Positions 24,114 through 34,529 of a stretch of DNA of 64,000 bases are shown here, piece after piece. Under the pieces are notes generated by a model. The model had not been told where the DNA came from, searched no databases, and saw only the letters and a list, made by a program, of their open reading frames with translations. The DNA is from Deltaproteobacteria bacterium YD0425bin51. Its GTDB lineage: Bacteria; Desulfobacterota; Desulfobacteria; Desulfobacterales; YD0425bin51. Location: positions 1 through 64,000 of the forward strand of contig PDZS01000017.1 of NCBI GenBank assembly GCA_002753225.1, given 5' to 3'. Position 1 is the first letter of the stretch. Each line of letters begins with the position of its first letter. The translations under genes and the position numbers were made by a program.

Positions 24114-26181
24114 TCCATTTACTTATCATTGAAGCTACCTCACTGCTGATCTGTTTGTCAATAATAGCTGCATGACCAACATCTGGTATAATATCATAGG
24201 GACTTGCGATAGTAGAAAGAGTTGCGATTAAGTCTTTTTGGGCAGCAATCGAATAAGTCGGAACAGATATTTTTTCCTGTTCTTTGGAGTAATTAATTTT
24301 TCTATCTTCTGAGTAAACATTATAGTCATTTTTTATTGGAGCATATATGAACTGTTTTAAGAGGTTTTTTATAATCAATACAGGTTCTGAGCAAAAACAT
24401 ATTTCTGATAGAAAATAGAACTGTGCTGGAGTTAATTTAGGAAGTCCAATAAATTGTTTTATATAATTTTGTTTAGCAATATCAAATGTCATTTTTTTTG
24501 CAATTGGATGAAGATTATATAGGATATTAAAAAAACTGCTGAGATTGATTGAAGGATAAATTAAAGCCATTTTATTAAACTTTGGACTAAATAATAATTC
24601 TTCAAGCCTATCGTAGAGTCTTAATTTATTTATATTTTCAATAATACTATAAAAATTGCTCTTCTCAAATATGTTGACTTCCTGAGGTACATAACTAGGA
24701 GACATTAAGGACACAATTCCAACAACTTTATCAAAAGGGTTAGGAGTATTTTCTTTGCCTAAAAGCTTTTGCCATATATGATAACTGGCTTTGCCAAATC
24801 GGCTAAGCATACCGCCCATACTGTATCCAATTAAGATGATTTCATCACTATATTCTTTTACTATAAAATTTAGACTTTCAGCTACATCTTCTTTTATGTA
24901 GTCATCAAATGTCCATAACCAGTCTTTAGGCATTGTTTCAAGCGATCGTCCACGCTTGTTTATGCTGATAACATTATATCCATGACTAAAAGCTAATTCT
25001 TTAGCTAAAGAATCCATAATTGCCCTGTTGCAGAAAACGCCGGGAATCATAACTAGTGTTTTTTTGCTGCAAGGGTTTGACGGGAAAAAAGATTTTAAGC
25101 TATTACAATCTCCGTTTGGCAGTTTGACTATATCACTTAAACCCATCCATACAATACTTTTATGCTTTGGGTGTAGCCATAATGTATATTTTTTTTCTTC
25201 TTTCTGTCCCGGATATTTTGTAAAATCATTCTCTAAAGCAATAAGCCCTGTGTCAATCTGCCAGATAAGATGCTTTGCATTGTTTACTATGTCATCATAT
25301 TTTTTAAGCAGATAATAATTTGCATATTTTTCTTTTAATTTATTAATTTCATTTAATTTTTCCTTTAAAATCGAGCTAAGTCCGATATAAAATGCATGTA
25401 ATCTGTTCGTCAAGTCAGGATTTTTTTCATACGATTCAATACTTATTCCCCACAATATCCCCAGTATCTGGTTGTTTACAGCAAGTGGAATCCCTGCGCT
25501 ATATTTTATATTTTGAAATTGAGATAAATCAAATTGCATGTTATTTGACAGGGGAAGCTGCTTTATGTCACCAAATTTAGGAGTAGGAAGCAAGCCTCTA
25601 TTTATTTCCATTTGCGAACGTCTTATATATTCTATGGAACTGTTTCCATGTGAATACAATTTAAATATTTCGATTATATTATCAATGCATTGATTTAAAT
25701 CGTCATCTTCTTCATTAGTTAAAATAGTTTTAAGATAACGTTGGTTAACGTTTATAATTAAAGCTGTATCTTTATCTCTGCTTGAAGTTTTAGTAATCTT
25801 ACCTTCGAGGAGCCTCCATACTAAATTTACTATTGATGGAGAAAAAGACTCTAACTTGTTTTTTTCAATATATCCTTGTTCGATCTTTATTGAAGGCATT
25901 GTTTCCAATAAACTGCTATATAAATCTAAAGTCTGCTGATATTTTGGATCTAACATAGCCTGCATAATGGCTATTTTTTTAATTCGTGTTGAATCCCCAT
26001 CAATTCCTTCAAAAAAGCAATATTTGAAATAATTTTTGCTTTTTTCATCTGTAATACAAACCATTTTATTGGTTATTGCATCCATGACATTTGAAATAAA
26101 TTTACCAAGCGTTTCCTCAATTGGACGGATGCTTATATGTTTTTCTATTTTACATTTTTCAATTAGTAAAGGAAGTTCCAT
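24097..26181 (-). CDS. Alpha/beta hydrolase with N-terminal GAF-like region
   Basis: This 694-residue protein ends in an alpha/beta-hydrolase domain from about residue 370: TLVMIPGVFCN (oxyanion region), the nucleophile elbow GYSMGGM, and a catalytic His in DVGHAAI. This resembles PHA synthase/long-chain esterase-like hydrolases. The N-terminal 340 residues are mostly helical, with a GAF-like block near 190-260 (YSAGIPLAVNNQILGILWG). Substrate unknown. It shares a strand and probable operon with a second hydrolase just upstream (stop six bases away). Confidence 0.75.
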   Translation of the reverse strand: MELPLLIEKCKIEKHISIRPIEETLGKFISNVMDAITNKMVCITDEKSKNYFKYCFFEGIDGDSTRIKKIAIMQAMLDPKYQQTLDLYSSLLETMPSIKIEQGYIEKNKLESFSPSIVNLVWRLLEGKITKTSSRDKDTALIINVNQRYLKTILTNEEDDDLNQCIDNIIEIFKLYSHGNSSIEYIRRSQMEINRGLLPTPKFGDIKQLPLSNNMQFDLSQFQNIKYSAGIPLAVNNQILGILWGISIESYEKNPDLTNRLHAFYIGLSSILKEKLNEINKLKEKYANYYLLKKYDDIVNNAKHLIWQIDTGLIALENDFTKYPGQKEEKKYTLWLHPKHKSIVWMGLSDIVKLPNGDCNSLKSFFPSNPCSKKTLVMIPGVFCNRAIMDSLAKELAFSHGYNVISINKRGRSLETMPKDWLWTFDDYIKEDVAESLNFIVKEYSDEIILIGYSMGGMLSRFGKASYHIWQKLLGKENTPNPFDKVVGIVSLMSPSYVPQEVNIFEKSNFYSIIENINKLRLYDRLEELLFSPKFNKMALIYPSINLSSFFNILYNLHPIAKKMTFDIAKQNYIKQFIGLPKLTPAQFYFLSEICFCSEPVLIIKNLLKQFIYAPIKNDYNVYSEDRKINYSKEQEKISVPTYSIAAQKDLIATLSTIASPYDIIPDVGHAAIIDKQISSEVASMISKWIIKNF

Positions 26182-26186
26182 AGTTT

Positions 26187-27116
26187 TTAAGAAAATAAAG
26201 GTTGAATAAGTTTATAAAGTTGAAATATCTCATGGAAATTTATTTTGTTTATTGATACATGAGATATAAGTGATGTTAAAAGTAAATTGTGCTGGGCTGA
26301 AGGTGAATATTTTTTTAAATCATTATATATAAGTTTTGATTGATTTGGAGGAATTAAGGTGTCGCAGTTGTCATGAATTAAATTTACTTTTGCTTTGCAA
26401 AAATGAAGTTTACCAGAAGGGGAAAGATAATCTAAAAGGCTTTTATCAAAGTCTAATTTAAAGTTATAATCTGATAATTTTTCAAAATAAATTTTTTTCT
26501 TTTCTTCAATTGTTGCATCATAACAATAACGCTCAAGTAGAGATTTGATATATTCACGTTCTTGTAACATATTATTATAAGCTAAAAATAATATCACATA
26601 AATACGACTATCTATCTCTATATCAGTTATAATATCTTTGTCAGACCATTTTTTCCATTCGCAAATTATATCTGAAATTGAGTAGTAAGCACCAAATGTA
26701 ATTATAAAACGCAGTTTCGATGCTATTTCAGGATCACATGCGCAAACAAGCCCATAACTTCCCCCAAAGCTGAATCCTATAAGCCCTATGGGTTGTTTTT
26801 TGTTTATGATATTTTTTAAATTAATTATATCATTTTTTTCAAAATTACCTTTGGAAAGACCAGTAATTTCAGGTACAATGGCATATATTCCAGAACTTGC
26901 TAAAATACGACAAAAATGGATAAGTCGCTTATCTTTTCTGCCATTTATAGTCATTCCATGAAGTACAATAACAGTATTTATTGTTTTATGACGTGGTATG
27001 TATTCATCATATGTTAAGCTGTCTCTTTCTGTTAAATTTTTTGGAGGAGTAGAGCTTAATGATTTAAGATTTTTTAGAAAAAAATTTGTCAAACTTATAA
27101 ATTGATGAATATTCAT
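26187..27116 (-). CDS. Alpha/beta hydrolase
   Basis: This hydrolase of about 309 residues carries VIVLHGMTINGRKD (HGx oxyanion loop), the nucleophile elbow GFSFGGS and HDNCDTLIPP with the likely acid residue. It is most similar in plan to dienelactone-hydrolase/prolyl-oligopeptidase-like esterases. The ATG at 27114-27116 is preferred over an in-frame TTG at 27149. Either start lies within the end of the upstream membrane-protein gene, implying coupled translation. Confidence 0.75.
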   Translation of the reverse strand: MNIHQFISLTNFFLKNLKSLSSTPPKNLTERDSLTYDEYIPRHKTINTVIVLHGMTINGRKDKRLIHFCRILASSGIYAIVPEITGLSKGNFEKNDIINLKNIINKKQPIGLIGFSFGGSYGLVCACDPEIASKLRFIITFGAYYSISDIICEWKKWSDKDIITDIEIDSRIYVILFLAYNNMLQEREYIKSLLERYCYDATIEEKKKIYFEKLSDYNFKLDFDKSLLDYLSPSGKLHFCKAKVNLIHDNCDTLIPPNQSKLIYNDLKKYSPSAQHNLLLTSLISHVSINKINFHEIFQLYKLIQPLFS

Positions 27117-27834
27117 AGTTGTTTTTAAATGTCCAAAGTAATATTGCAATAGATGTTATTAAAATCAGCTCAGTAATTTCTTCCCAAAAATTTGACCATA
27201 CTGGAGAATTTATAAAAGAATAAGTCAAAAAGAATCTAAACAAAGAAAAAGACATAAAACCAAATCCAACAAAAAAGAATTGGAATTTAGCTATTGATAA
27301 AAGAAAAGAACAGATTGCAATTATTGGAAAAACTCTTATTTCAATTATTTGTACAAAAAGTGTTGAAGAAAAACAGGTTTGGGCTCCAAAAATGCACATT
27401 AAAATACTTGTTGGAACTATATCATGGGTTAAAGGTATGAAGGAAATAATAGAAAAAGATAAGGGTAGAAGCCATTTATTTAAATTTGGATACTCAGATC
27501 TCTTCGGGCATGTTTTGCAAAATATATTATAATCAACAAAATGGAATAAACCCATTGGAATATAGATACCTATGAAAACCATCCCTAAATCATGCAGAAT
27601 CTCAAGAAATTCATTATTTCCAGATGTAAAAATATAGTTTATGGCACAAGCTGTTTCTCCAAGCAAAAAAAATATAAGTCCCAAATATAGAATCTTTAAA
27701 TCTTTTGAATTATTTTTATAAATTAAGGAAATTAAAATTAGAGATAGTAGCATATAAGCAGGCTTTATAACAAAACCTGAAAAAATTGTAACTATTTGTT
27801 CAAATAAATTAATATTAAGATATTTATTTGTCAT
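27064..27834 (-). CDS. Polytopic membrane protein of unknown function
   Basis: This 256-residue protein has about seven hydrophobic helices and a short Cys-containing loop (FCKTCPKRSEYP) between helices 3 and 4. No family is recognised. Its 3' end overlaps the start of the hydrolase gene by 53 bases, and the two hydrolases follow on the same strand, so the three genes are probably an operon for handling a membrane or lipid substrate; that is inference. Confidence 0.7.
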   Translation of the reverse strand: MTNKYLNINLFEQIVTIFSGFVIKPAYMLLSLILISLIYKNNSKDLKILYLGLIFFLLGETACAINYIFTSGNNEFLEILHDLGMVFIGIYIPMGLFHFVDYNIFCKTCPKRSEYPNLNKWLLPLSFSIISFIPLTHDIVPTSILMCIFGAQTCFSSTLFVQIIEIRVFPIIAICSFLLSIAKFQFFFVGFGFMSFSLFRFFLTYSFINSPVWSNFWEEITELILITSIAILLWTFKNNYEYSSIYKFDKFFSKKS

Positions 27835-28029
27835 TTTTTATTGCTATAATAAAAACAAGTATGTAAACTTTAATTGCATGGATTAATTTCAAATTAAGTC
27901 TTGTATATTAGCATAATTATACTAAAATAGCATTAATATAATATTGGCTTTTTTTTTGCATACATAAAGGCAAAACACGTTATATCGTTTTAATTATGAT
28001 AAACTTTAACTTTAAGGAGGTGTTCTTAA

Positions 28030-29286
28030 ATGAATAAAAAAATTAAATTATTAACAACTTTTACCTTAATTGGATTTTTGTTTTTTTCATTAAATGTTTA
28101 TGCTGGGAGTAAACCGCCTGCACCAAAAGGTTTTAGGATTTATCCTACTCTGCAGATTGTTTCTCCGACATCAGTTGGTATTATGTGGGCTACCTATAAT
28201 GCTGATAAAGGAGTAGTAACAGTTTCAGCAGCAAATGGAATGAATCCAAGCATAGCTCCTGCAATATCAACCTATTCAACCATTCACAAGATTATTGTAA
28301 AAGGTTTGAAGTCAAATACTCGTTATTATGTTCAAGTTAAAGCAGATGGACAGACTAGTAATGTTGGGACTTTTGTTACAGCTCCTCCAAAAGGTTCTAG
28401 AGTTCCCATAAGATTTGTTGTCTATGGAGATACTAGAACAGGTCATTGGGCTGAAAATTTAGCTGATTCAGTAGGAATTGCTAAATATGGTGATGATGAT
28501 GACCATCTTGCAGTATGTCAGAGTATTATGAATCAAGCTCCCAATTTCATCATTCATGTTGGCGACTATGCTTTTTCTGGTGTTGACATGGATAAGATAT
28601 ATGGGTTCTTTAATGTTGAAAGAGATCTTCTTTCTAATGTTCCTTTGCTTCCTACTTACGGCAACCATGAATTTAAAGGCGGTCATAATCAGGAAAATAC
28701 ATATTTCAGCAGTTATTTTATTCCAGTACCTGTAGCAAATGGATCTTTTGCATGGTATTCTTATGATTATGCAAATGTTCATATTATTACATTAAACGCA
28801 GGTGAAGGAGTATTTGCTACAGATAATTTTGATCTTATCAAACCGGGTTCTCCACAATATAGTTTTCTTGAAGCAGATTTAAAGAAAGCTTCTACAGACC
28901 CAGATATTGATCATATATTTGTATCAATGCATAATCCACTCTATTCTGTTGCTAACTTTGGAGATAATAAAACCCTTCAAAATGCTCTTGAGCCATTATT
29001 TAGACAATATGGCGTAAAAGCTGTTTTTACAGGACATGAGCATGATTATCAACATACTGAAAGATATGGGATTCATCATGTTTTAACTGGAGGCGGCGGT
29101 TCTCCTATTCTGGATTTGCCATGGAAAGGTGATCAGAACGACACAGAAGCAACTTTAGTAAAATATGATACTATATTAAATTATATGTTAGTTGATGTAA
29201 ATGGACACACTCTTGATTGCAGTACATATAAAGTTCAAGGAAACGGTAGCAGCGCTTCATCAGTTTTTGAGCGGTTTAACCTTTAA
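28030..29286 (+). CDS. Secreted purple-acid-phosphatase-like metallophosphoesterase
   Basis: This 418-residue protein has a classical signal peptide of about 25 residues ending VYAG. A fibronectin-III-like N-terminal domain spans about 35-120 (TSVGIMWAT to VGTFVTA). The metallophosphatase domain has VYGDTRTGHW, HVGDYAF, YGNHEF, MHNPLY and GHEHDYQHTE, which together supply the two-metal site of the calcineurin/purple acid phosphatase superfamily. It likely hydrolyses phosphoesters outside the cytoplasm. AAGGAGG sits nine bases before the ATG. Transcribed alone. Confidence 0.92.
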   Translation: MNKKIKLLTTFTLIGFLFFSLNVYAGSKPPAPKGFRIYPTLQIVSPTSVGIMWATYNADKGVVTVSAANGMNPSIAPAISTYSTIHKIIVKGLKSNTRYYVQVKADGQTSNVGTFVTAPPKGSRVPIRFVVYGDTRTGHWAENLADSVGIAKYGDDDDHLAVCQSIMNQAPNFIIHVGDYAFSGVDMDKIYGFFNVERDLLSNVPLLPTYGNHEFKGGHNQENTYFSSYFIPVPVANGSFAWYSYDYANVHIITLNAGEGVFATDNFDLIKPGSPQYSFLEADLKKASTDPDIDHIFVSMHNPLYSVANFGDNKTLQNALEPLFRQYGVKAVFTGHEHDYQHTERYGIHHVLTGGGGSPILDLPWKGDQNDTEATLVKYDTILNYMLVDVNGHTLDCSTYKVQGNGSSASSVFERFNL

Positions 29287-29307
29287 AAATTTTTAATATT
29301 AAAAAAA

Positions 29308-29339
29308 AAGAGGGATACCTAAAGTAATGTATCCCTCTT
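29308..29339. terminator. Bidirectional terminator between phosphatase and mdh
   Basis: AAGAGGGATAC (29308-29318) pairs perfectly with GTATCCCTCTT (29329-29339). On the minus strand the stem is followed by a run of about nine T, making a strong intrinsic terminator for the malate dehydrogenase message. On the plus strand the downstream T content is weaker. It lies between the two convergent stops. Confidence 0.8.
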
Positions 29340-29345
29340 GCTATT

Positions 29346-30278
<933 letters not shown>

Positions 30279-30301
30279 TTATTCTCCAAAATTTTTTTGT
30301 T

Positions 30302-30550
30302 TTAATAAGAAGTTGACCAGCTTCCATTTCTTTTTATTAAGTCTATAACATCGCTCAGTTTTTTATCATCTGAAGAAGGAGGATTGAATTTTATAAACTC
30401 AGAAATTGCTCCAAATGCTATAACTCCACCCAGAATTAAAAGCACTAAACCTCCAGCGCATCCTGCAATAGCGCCTATTCCTGTTAAAAATATGATAGCG
30501 CCTATCACAAAAGATAAAATAGTATTAAAAAATAAAAAAGCTTTTAGCAT
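30302..30550 (-). CDS. Small two-helix membrane protein
   Basis: This 82-residue protein has two hydrophobic, Gly/Ala/Ile-rich helices (about 5-25 and 28-50) and a polar 30-residue cytoplasmic-type tail. No family recognised. It lies between the AcuB-like gene and mdh on the same strand, with AAAAAAGGAGGAAAAATG giving a good ribosome site, so it is probably translated. Confidence 0.65.
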   Translation of the reverse strand: MLKAFLFFNTILSFVIGAIIFLTGIGAIAGCAGGLVLLILGGVIAFGAISEFIKFNPPSSDDKKLSDVIDLIKRNGSWSTSY

Positions 30551-30566
30551 TTTTCCTCCTTTTTTG

Positions 30567-31172
30567 TTATTCCATTACACTTACGACTTCAAAACCACCC
30601 TTTTCCAGGGCATTTTTAACAGACATGATGTCACAAGGAGTAAGCCTGAAGTAATATATCTTTTTTTTACTATCCTGAGCCATTATTCCAACGCTTACAA
30701 CACCAACATTAATATCGTATATAATTTGGAGAGCTTTTTTAAATGATCCTGCTTTATCTCCAATTACTACATCAATACGTGAGGTAGCTTCTAAAAACCC
30801 CATCATTTCAATGAATGTTCTTAGGATGTCTGTTTCAGTTATTATGCCTACTAGTTTGCCATTTTTTACAACAGGCATACCACTTATTTTATGTTTATAT
30901 ATAATTTGAGCTACTTTTTCAATATCATCTTCAGGTTCAACAGTTAAAGGATTTTTTACAATTAAATCAGAAAGGCTTATATCTTGCATCAGTGCAGGAA
31001 TAAGCCCTACTTTTAAATCTGCAAGAGTAACAAAACCTTTTAAAATGTTTCCATTTGACACAACAGGCAAATGCCTAATACGATTTTTTTTCATTACTTC
31101 AACTGCATCAGACACAGAAGCTTTTTCAGTAATGGTAATTGGATTTGAAACCATTAAAGATTTAATTTTCAT
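30567..31172 (-). CDS. AcuB-like CBS-pair and ACT-domain protein
   Basis: This 201-residue protein has two CBS motifs at about 1-125 (MVSNPITITEKASVSDAVEV and ILRTFIEM after GKLVGIITETD). A C-terminal ACT-like domain follows at about 132-200 (IDVVIGDKAGSFKKALQIIYD). CBS-ACT is the plan of AcuB of the Bacillus acetoin locus. It probably senses nucleotides and amino-acid-like ligands. Its ATG overlaps the AhbD stop as ATGA, so it is translationally coupled to the heme genes upstream. Confidence 0.88.
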   Translation of the reverse strand: MKIKSLMVSNPITITEKASVSDAVEVMKKNRIRHLPVVSNGNILKGFVTLADLKVGLIPALMQDISLSDLIVKNPLTVEPEDDIEKVAQIIYKHKISGMPVVKNGKLVGIITETDILRTFIEMMGFLEATSRIDVVIGDKAGSFKKALQIIYDINVGVVSVGIMAQDSKKKIYYFRLTPCDIMSVKNALEKGGFEVVSVME

Positions 31173-32179
31173 AATATATTCCTTTTATAGACACAAAGCG
31201 GTTCTTCTTCAAGAAAATCTCCTGTTTTTTCATATGCTCTGGCTCTACAGCCGCCGCATACCATTTTGAATTTACACTTTCCACATTTTCCTTTTAATTT
31301 AGAAAAATCACGTAATGACGCAAAAATATCTGATTTTTCCCATATTTCATCAAAGGATCTTTTTGTAACATCTCCACATGGTAAATCTAAAAATCCGCAT
31401 GGTTGAACAATCCCTCTGTGGGAGATGAAGCAAAAAGATGTTCCGGCAAGACAACCTTTTGCGTTACTTTCTTCTTTTTGTTTAAGCAAACGATAATATT
31501 GAGGGGCACAAGTTGCTTTTAACTGCATTGTTACGTTTTTGTGTTTATCATAGAACCAATTTAAAATTTCTTCATATTCAACTGCTGTTATTTCTGAACT
31601 TGAAATATATTTACCACGACCTGTTGGAACTAACAAGAATATATGGTGAGCAGCAGCTCCTAAACCTGTTGCAAGTTCCTGAATCTTAGGGAGTTCATCT
31701 AAATTTAATTTTGTGATTGTTGTATTTATTTGAAATTCAAGACCTGCTTTTTTAGCTTGTTTAATTCCAGATATTGCACCTTCAAATGCTCCCTTAACTC
31801 CTCTGAATTCATCATGTTTTTCGCTAGTTGCTCCATCTATACTGATACTAATTCTTGAAATTCCTGTTTCTTTCATTTTTTGTGCAACTCTTTCTGTAAT
31901 AAGAGTTCCATTTGGAGCCATAACAACTTTTAATCCCTTTTTTATTCCATAACCTGCTATATCAAAAATATCTGGTCTAAGTAATGGTTCACCTCCAGTT
32001 AAAATTATAATAGGATTCCCTATTTTTGCAATTTGATCTAAAAGTATGTAACATGATTCTGTACTCAGTTCTCCATCATAAGGACCATTTGTTGCAGATG
32101 CTCTGCAATGAATACATGAAAGATTACAGTTTCGTGTGATTTCCCATGCCACAAGCCGTAAAGTTTTATTGTGATTCAT
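31169..32179 (-). CDS. ahbD: AhbD-type radical SAM heme synthase
   Basis: This 336-residue radical SAM enzyme matches AhbD, which oxidatively decarboxylates the two propionates of iron-coproporphyrin III to make heme in the siroheme-dependent pathway. The entry LRLVAWEITRNCNLSCIHCRASA with its CxxxCxxC motif, GGEPLLRPD, and the C-terminal SPASM-like Cys set (KGKCGKCKFKMVCGGCRARA) are characteristic. It overlaps hemB by 14 bases and the AcuB-like gene by four. Confidence 0.9.
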   Translation of the reverse strand: MNHNKTLRLVAWEITRNCNLSCIHCRASATNGPYDGELSTESCYILLDQIAKIGNPIIILTGGEPLLRPDIFDIAGYGIKKGLKVVMAPNGTLITERVAQKMKETGISRISISIDGATSEKHDEFRGVKGAFEGAISGIKQAKKAGLEFQINTTITKLNLDELPKIQELATGLGAAAHHIFLLVPTGRGKYISSSEITAVEYEEILNWFYDKHKNVTMQLKATCAPQYYRLLKQKEESNAKGCLAGTSFCFISHRGIVQPCGFLDLPCGDVTKRSFDEIWEKSDIFASLRDFSKLKGKCGKCKFKMVCGGCRARAYEKTGDFLEEEPLCVYKRNIL

Positions 32180-33149
32180 CTCTTAGTACCTTAGCTGCTT
32201 CCATTGCAAAATAAGTAAGTATAATATTTGCTCCTGCCCGTTTAATAGCAGTTAATGTTTCCATCATTATTCTTTTACCATCTATCCAGCCCATTTTTTC
32301 TCCTGCCTTTATCATGGAATATTCACCGCTGACACTATAAGCTGCTATTGGCAAATTTATTTCTTGGTGTACACGATATATGATATCTAAGTATGCAAGA
32401 GCTGGTTTTACCATTATTATGTCAGCTCCTTCATAAACGTCAAGATCTGCTTCTCTAATAGCTTCTATAGCATTTGAAGGATCCATTTGGTAGGTTTTTC
32501 TATCTCCAAATTTGGGTGAAGAATCAGCAGCCTGTCTAAAAGGACCATAATAAGCTGAACAGTATTTTACAGCATAAGACATTATAGCAGTATTAGTAAA
32601 ACTATTTTTATCTAGAAACTCGCGAATTTTTCCAACTCTCCCATCCATCATATCAGATGGAGCTACCATATCAGCTCCTGCTTCAGCATGAGATAGAGCT
32701 GTTTTTGCAATTACAAAAAGGCTTTCGTCATTATCTATAATATTTTCTTTTATAACTCCACAGTGTCCATGATCTGTATACTGACAAAGGCAAACATCTG
32801 TGATAACAACAAGCTCTGGAATTTTATCCTTAAGGGCACGAACAGCTCTTTGAACAATTCCGTCTTTAATATGAGCATTTGATGCAATAGAATCTTTTTT
32901 ATCAGGGATTCCAAACAATATAACAGCAGGTATTCCTAACTCAAAAGCTTCTTTTCCTGTATTTAAAAGATTATCTATAGATAGCTGATAATGCCCTGGC
33001 ATAGCCGCTATTTCGTTTTTAATATTTTTACCTTCTATAACAAATAAAGGAAGGACAAGATTGTCAACAGATAATCTTGTTTCACGAATCATCCGCCTAA
33101 ATCCATCACTTTGTCTAAGCCTTCTTGGTCTATATTCTGGAAAGTTCAT
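32166..33149 (-). CDS. hemB: Porphobilinogen synthase (delta-aminolevulinate dehydratase)
   Basis: This enzyme of about 327 residues condenses two 5-aminolevulinate molecules. It has the zinc-type Cys triad in DVCLCQYTDHGHCG, the Schiff-base Lys regions AVKYCSAYYGPFR and IIMVKPALAYLD, and the substrate-binding end AAYSVSGEYSM. The ATG at 33147-33149 starts the conserved MNFPEYRPRRLR entry and gives a standard length; the longer frame back to a TTG at 33191 is rejected. It lies between ahbC and ahbD, giving early and late heme steps one transcription unit. Confidence 0.96.
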   Translation of the reverse strand: MNFPEYRPRRLRQSDGFRRMIRETRLSVDNLVLPLFVIEGKNIKNEIAAMPGHYQLSIDNLLNTGKEAFELGIPAVILFGIPDKKDSIASNAHIKDGIVQRAVRALKDKIPELVVITDVCLCQYTDHGHCGVIKENIIDNDESLFVIAKTALSHAEAGADMVAPSDMMDGRVGKIREFLDKNSFTNTAIMSYAVKYCSAYYGPFRQAADSSPKFGDRKTYQMDPSNAIEAIREADLDVYEGADIIMVKPALAYLDIIYRVHQEINLPIAAYSVSGEYSMIKAGEKMGWIDGKRIMMETLTAIKRAGANIILTYFAMEAAKVLRDESQ

Positions 33150-33260
33150 TTTTTTATGGCATCTTTCATTTTTCAGTTTACAATTAATCAAATGTCAGAA
33201 CTGTGATTCATATGATTTTTTTGATTAACTATGATCTACATTCTGAATTTTAGGTTCTCC

Positions 33261-33290
33261 TGTAGAGACGCACGGCCGTGCGTCTCTACA
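33261..33290. repeat. Dispersed GC-rich palindrome, copy 1
   Basis: A perfect 30-bp palindrome with half-site TGTAGAGACGCACGG. The inner 28 bp recur identically at 48966-48993. It is intergenic, between the ahbC stop and the hemB start, and would form a very stable hairpin in RNA or a cruciform in DNA. Palindromes of the GTAGAGACGC...GCGTCTCTAC type are known as abundant dispersed repeats in several bacterial genomes. Confidence 0.9.
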
Positions 33291-33327
33291 TTAAATTCTG
33301 ATGATGTCTAAAGATTGTTAACTATTT

Positions 33328-34527
33328 TTAGGCATTAGTGAAGGATGCCTTTTTTATTTCCTCATCTGTAAGATAACAAGCTGGATCTGCTTCCCAAACA
33401 TCCCCAGTTACTGCTTCTGCTCGTACTTTTAAGTTCCCTGCACAAATACCTAGAAACCTGCATTCTCTACATCTACCTTTTACATGCTGTTTTTTCTCTT
33501 TTAGCTGTTTCATTAATGGATTTGAAGTATCTGTCCATATTTCAGAAAAGGGTCTTACCAAAACATTCCCAAAGCTGTAATGCCTCCAAAATTGATCTGC
33601 ATGAACGCTGCCATCCCAGCTTATACAACCAATTCCTATGCCGGAATTATTCCCTTCGTTCATTTTTAAAAGTTTTAATACTTCCTCTGCTCTTTTAGGA
33701 TTTTCACGAAGCAGACGAAGATAAAGGTATGGACCATCTGCATGATTATCAACAGTCAAAACTTCTTTTGGTTTCCCTTTATTATGGAGTTCTTTGGTTA
33801 AATCCATAATAAGATCCATAACCTCTCGTGTCTTTTCATGAGACAGATCTTCAGAAATAAGTTTTGAGCCTCTTCCAGCATAAACAAGGTGATAAAAACA
33901 TATTCTATCAATATCCATATCATAAAGAAGCTTAAATATATTTGGAATTTCATAAGCATTTGATTTGTTGATAGTAAATCTAAGTCCAACTTTGATTTGT
34001 GCTTTTTTACAGTTATTAATGCCTTCCAGAGCCATTTTAAAAGCGCCTGTTTTAGCTCTGAATCTGTCATTTACTTCTTCCATTCCATCTAAACTTATTC
34101 CAACATATGAAAGACCTATATCTTTTAATTCTTTAGCTTTTCTTTCATTTATAAGTGTCCCATTAGTTGAAATTACAGCCCGCATCCCTTTTTTTACAGC
34201 ATAAGAGGCAAGTTTTAAAAGATCTTCTCTCATCATCGGCTCTCCACCAGAAAATAAAAGAACAGGAACACCGAAATCAGCAAGATTATCTATAAGTCTT
34301 ATTCCATCTTGAGTTGATAATTCATTAGCAAAAGCTTCATCGCTTGCTTTAGCATAGCAATGAACACATTTCAAATTGCATTTTTTTGTAACATTCCATA
34401 CTACAACAGGTTTTTTATCACTTGAGAATTGAAGAAGATGCGAAGGGAGTTTTGAGGATTCCCTGCCATAGCGCAAAGCATCTGATGGTTCTATAGTTCC
34501 ACAATATAATTTTGATATTCCAATCAC
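33328..34527 (-). CDS. ahbC: AhbC-type radical SAM protein (12,18-didecarboxysiroheme deacetylase)
   Basis: This 399-residue enzyme has the AhbC entry MIGISKLYCGTIEPSDALRY and the radical SAM motif CNLKCVHCYAKASDE. GGEPMMRED and a C-terminal SPASM-like Cys set (CISWDG, CRECRFLGICAGN) follow. AhbC removes acetate side chains from didecarboxysiroheme to give iron-coproporphyrin III, the AhbD substrate. AhbA and AhbB, the siroheme decarboxylases, are not in the window. The ClpX-like gene stops two bases upstream of it. Confidence 0.93.
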   Translation of the reverse strand: MIGISKLYCGTIEPSDALRYGRESSKLPSHLLQFSSDKKPVVVWNVTKKCNLKCVHCYAKASDEAFANELSTQDGIRLIDNLADFGVPVLLFSGGEPMMREDLLKLASYAVKKGMRAVISTNGTLINERKAKELKDIGLSYVGISLDGMEEVNDRFRAKTGAFKMALEGINNCKKAQIKVGLRFTINKSNAYEIPNIFKLLYDMDIDRICFYHLVYAGRGSKLISEDLSHEKTREVMDLIMDLTKELHNKGKPKEVLTVDNHADGPYLYLRLLRENPKRAEEVLKLLKMNEGNNSGIGIGCISWDGSVHADQFWRHYSFGNVLVRPFSEIWTDTSNPLMKQLKEKKQHVKGRCRECRFLGICAGNLKVRAEAVTGDVWEADPACYLTDEEIKKASFTNA

Positions 34528-34529
34528 TT

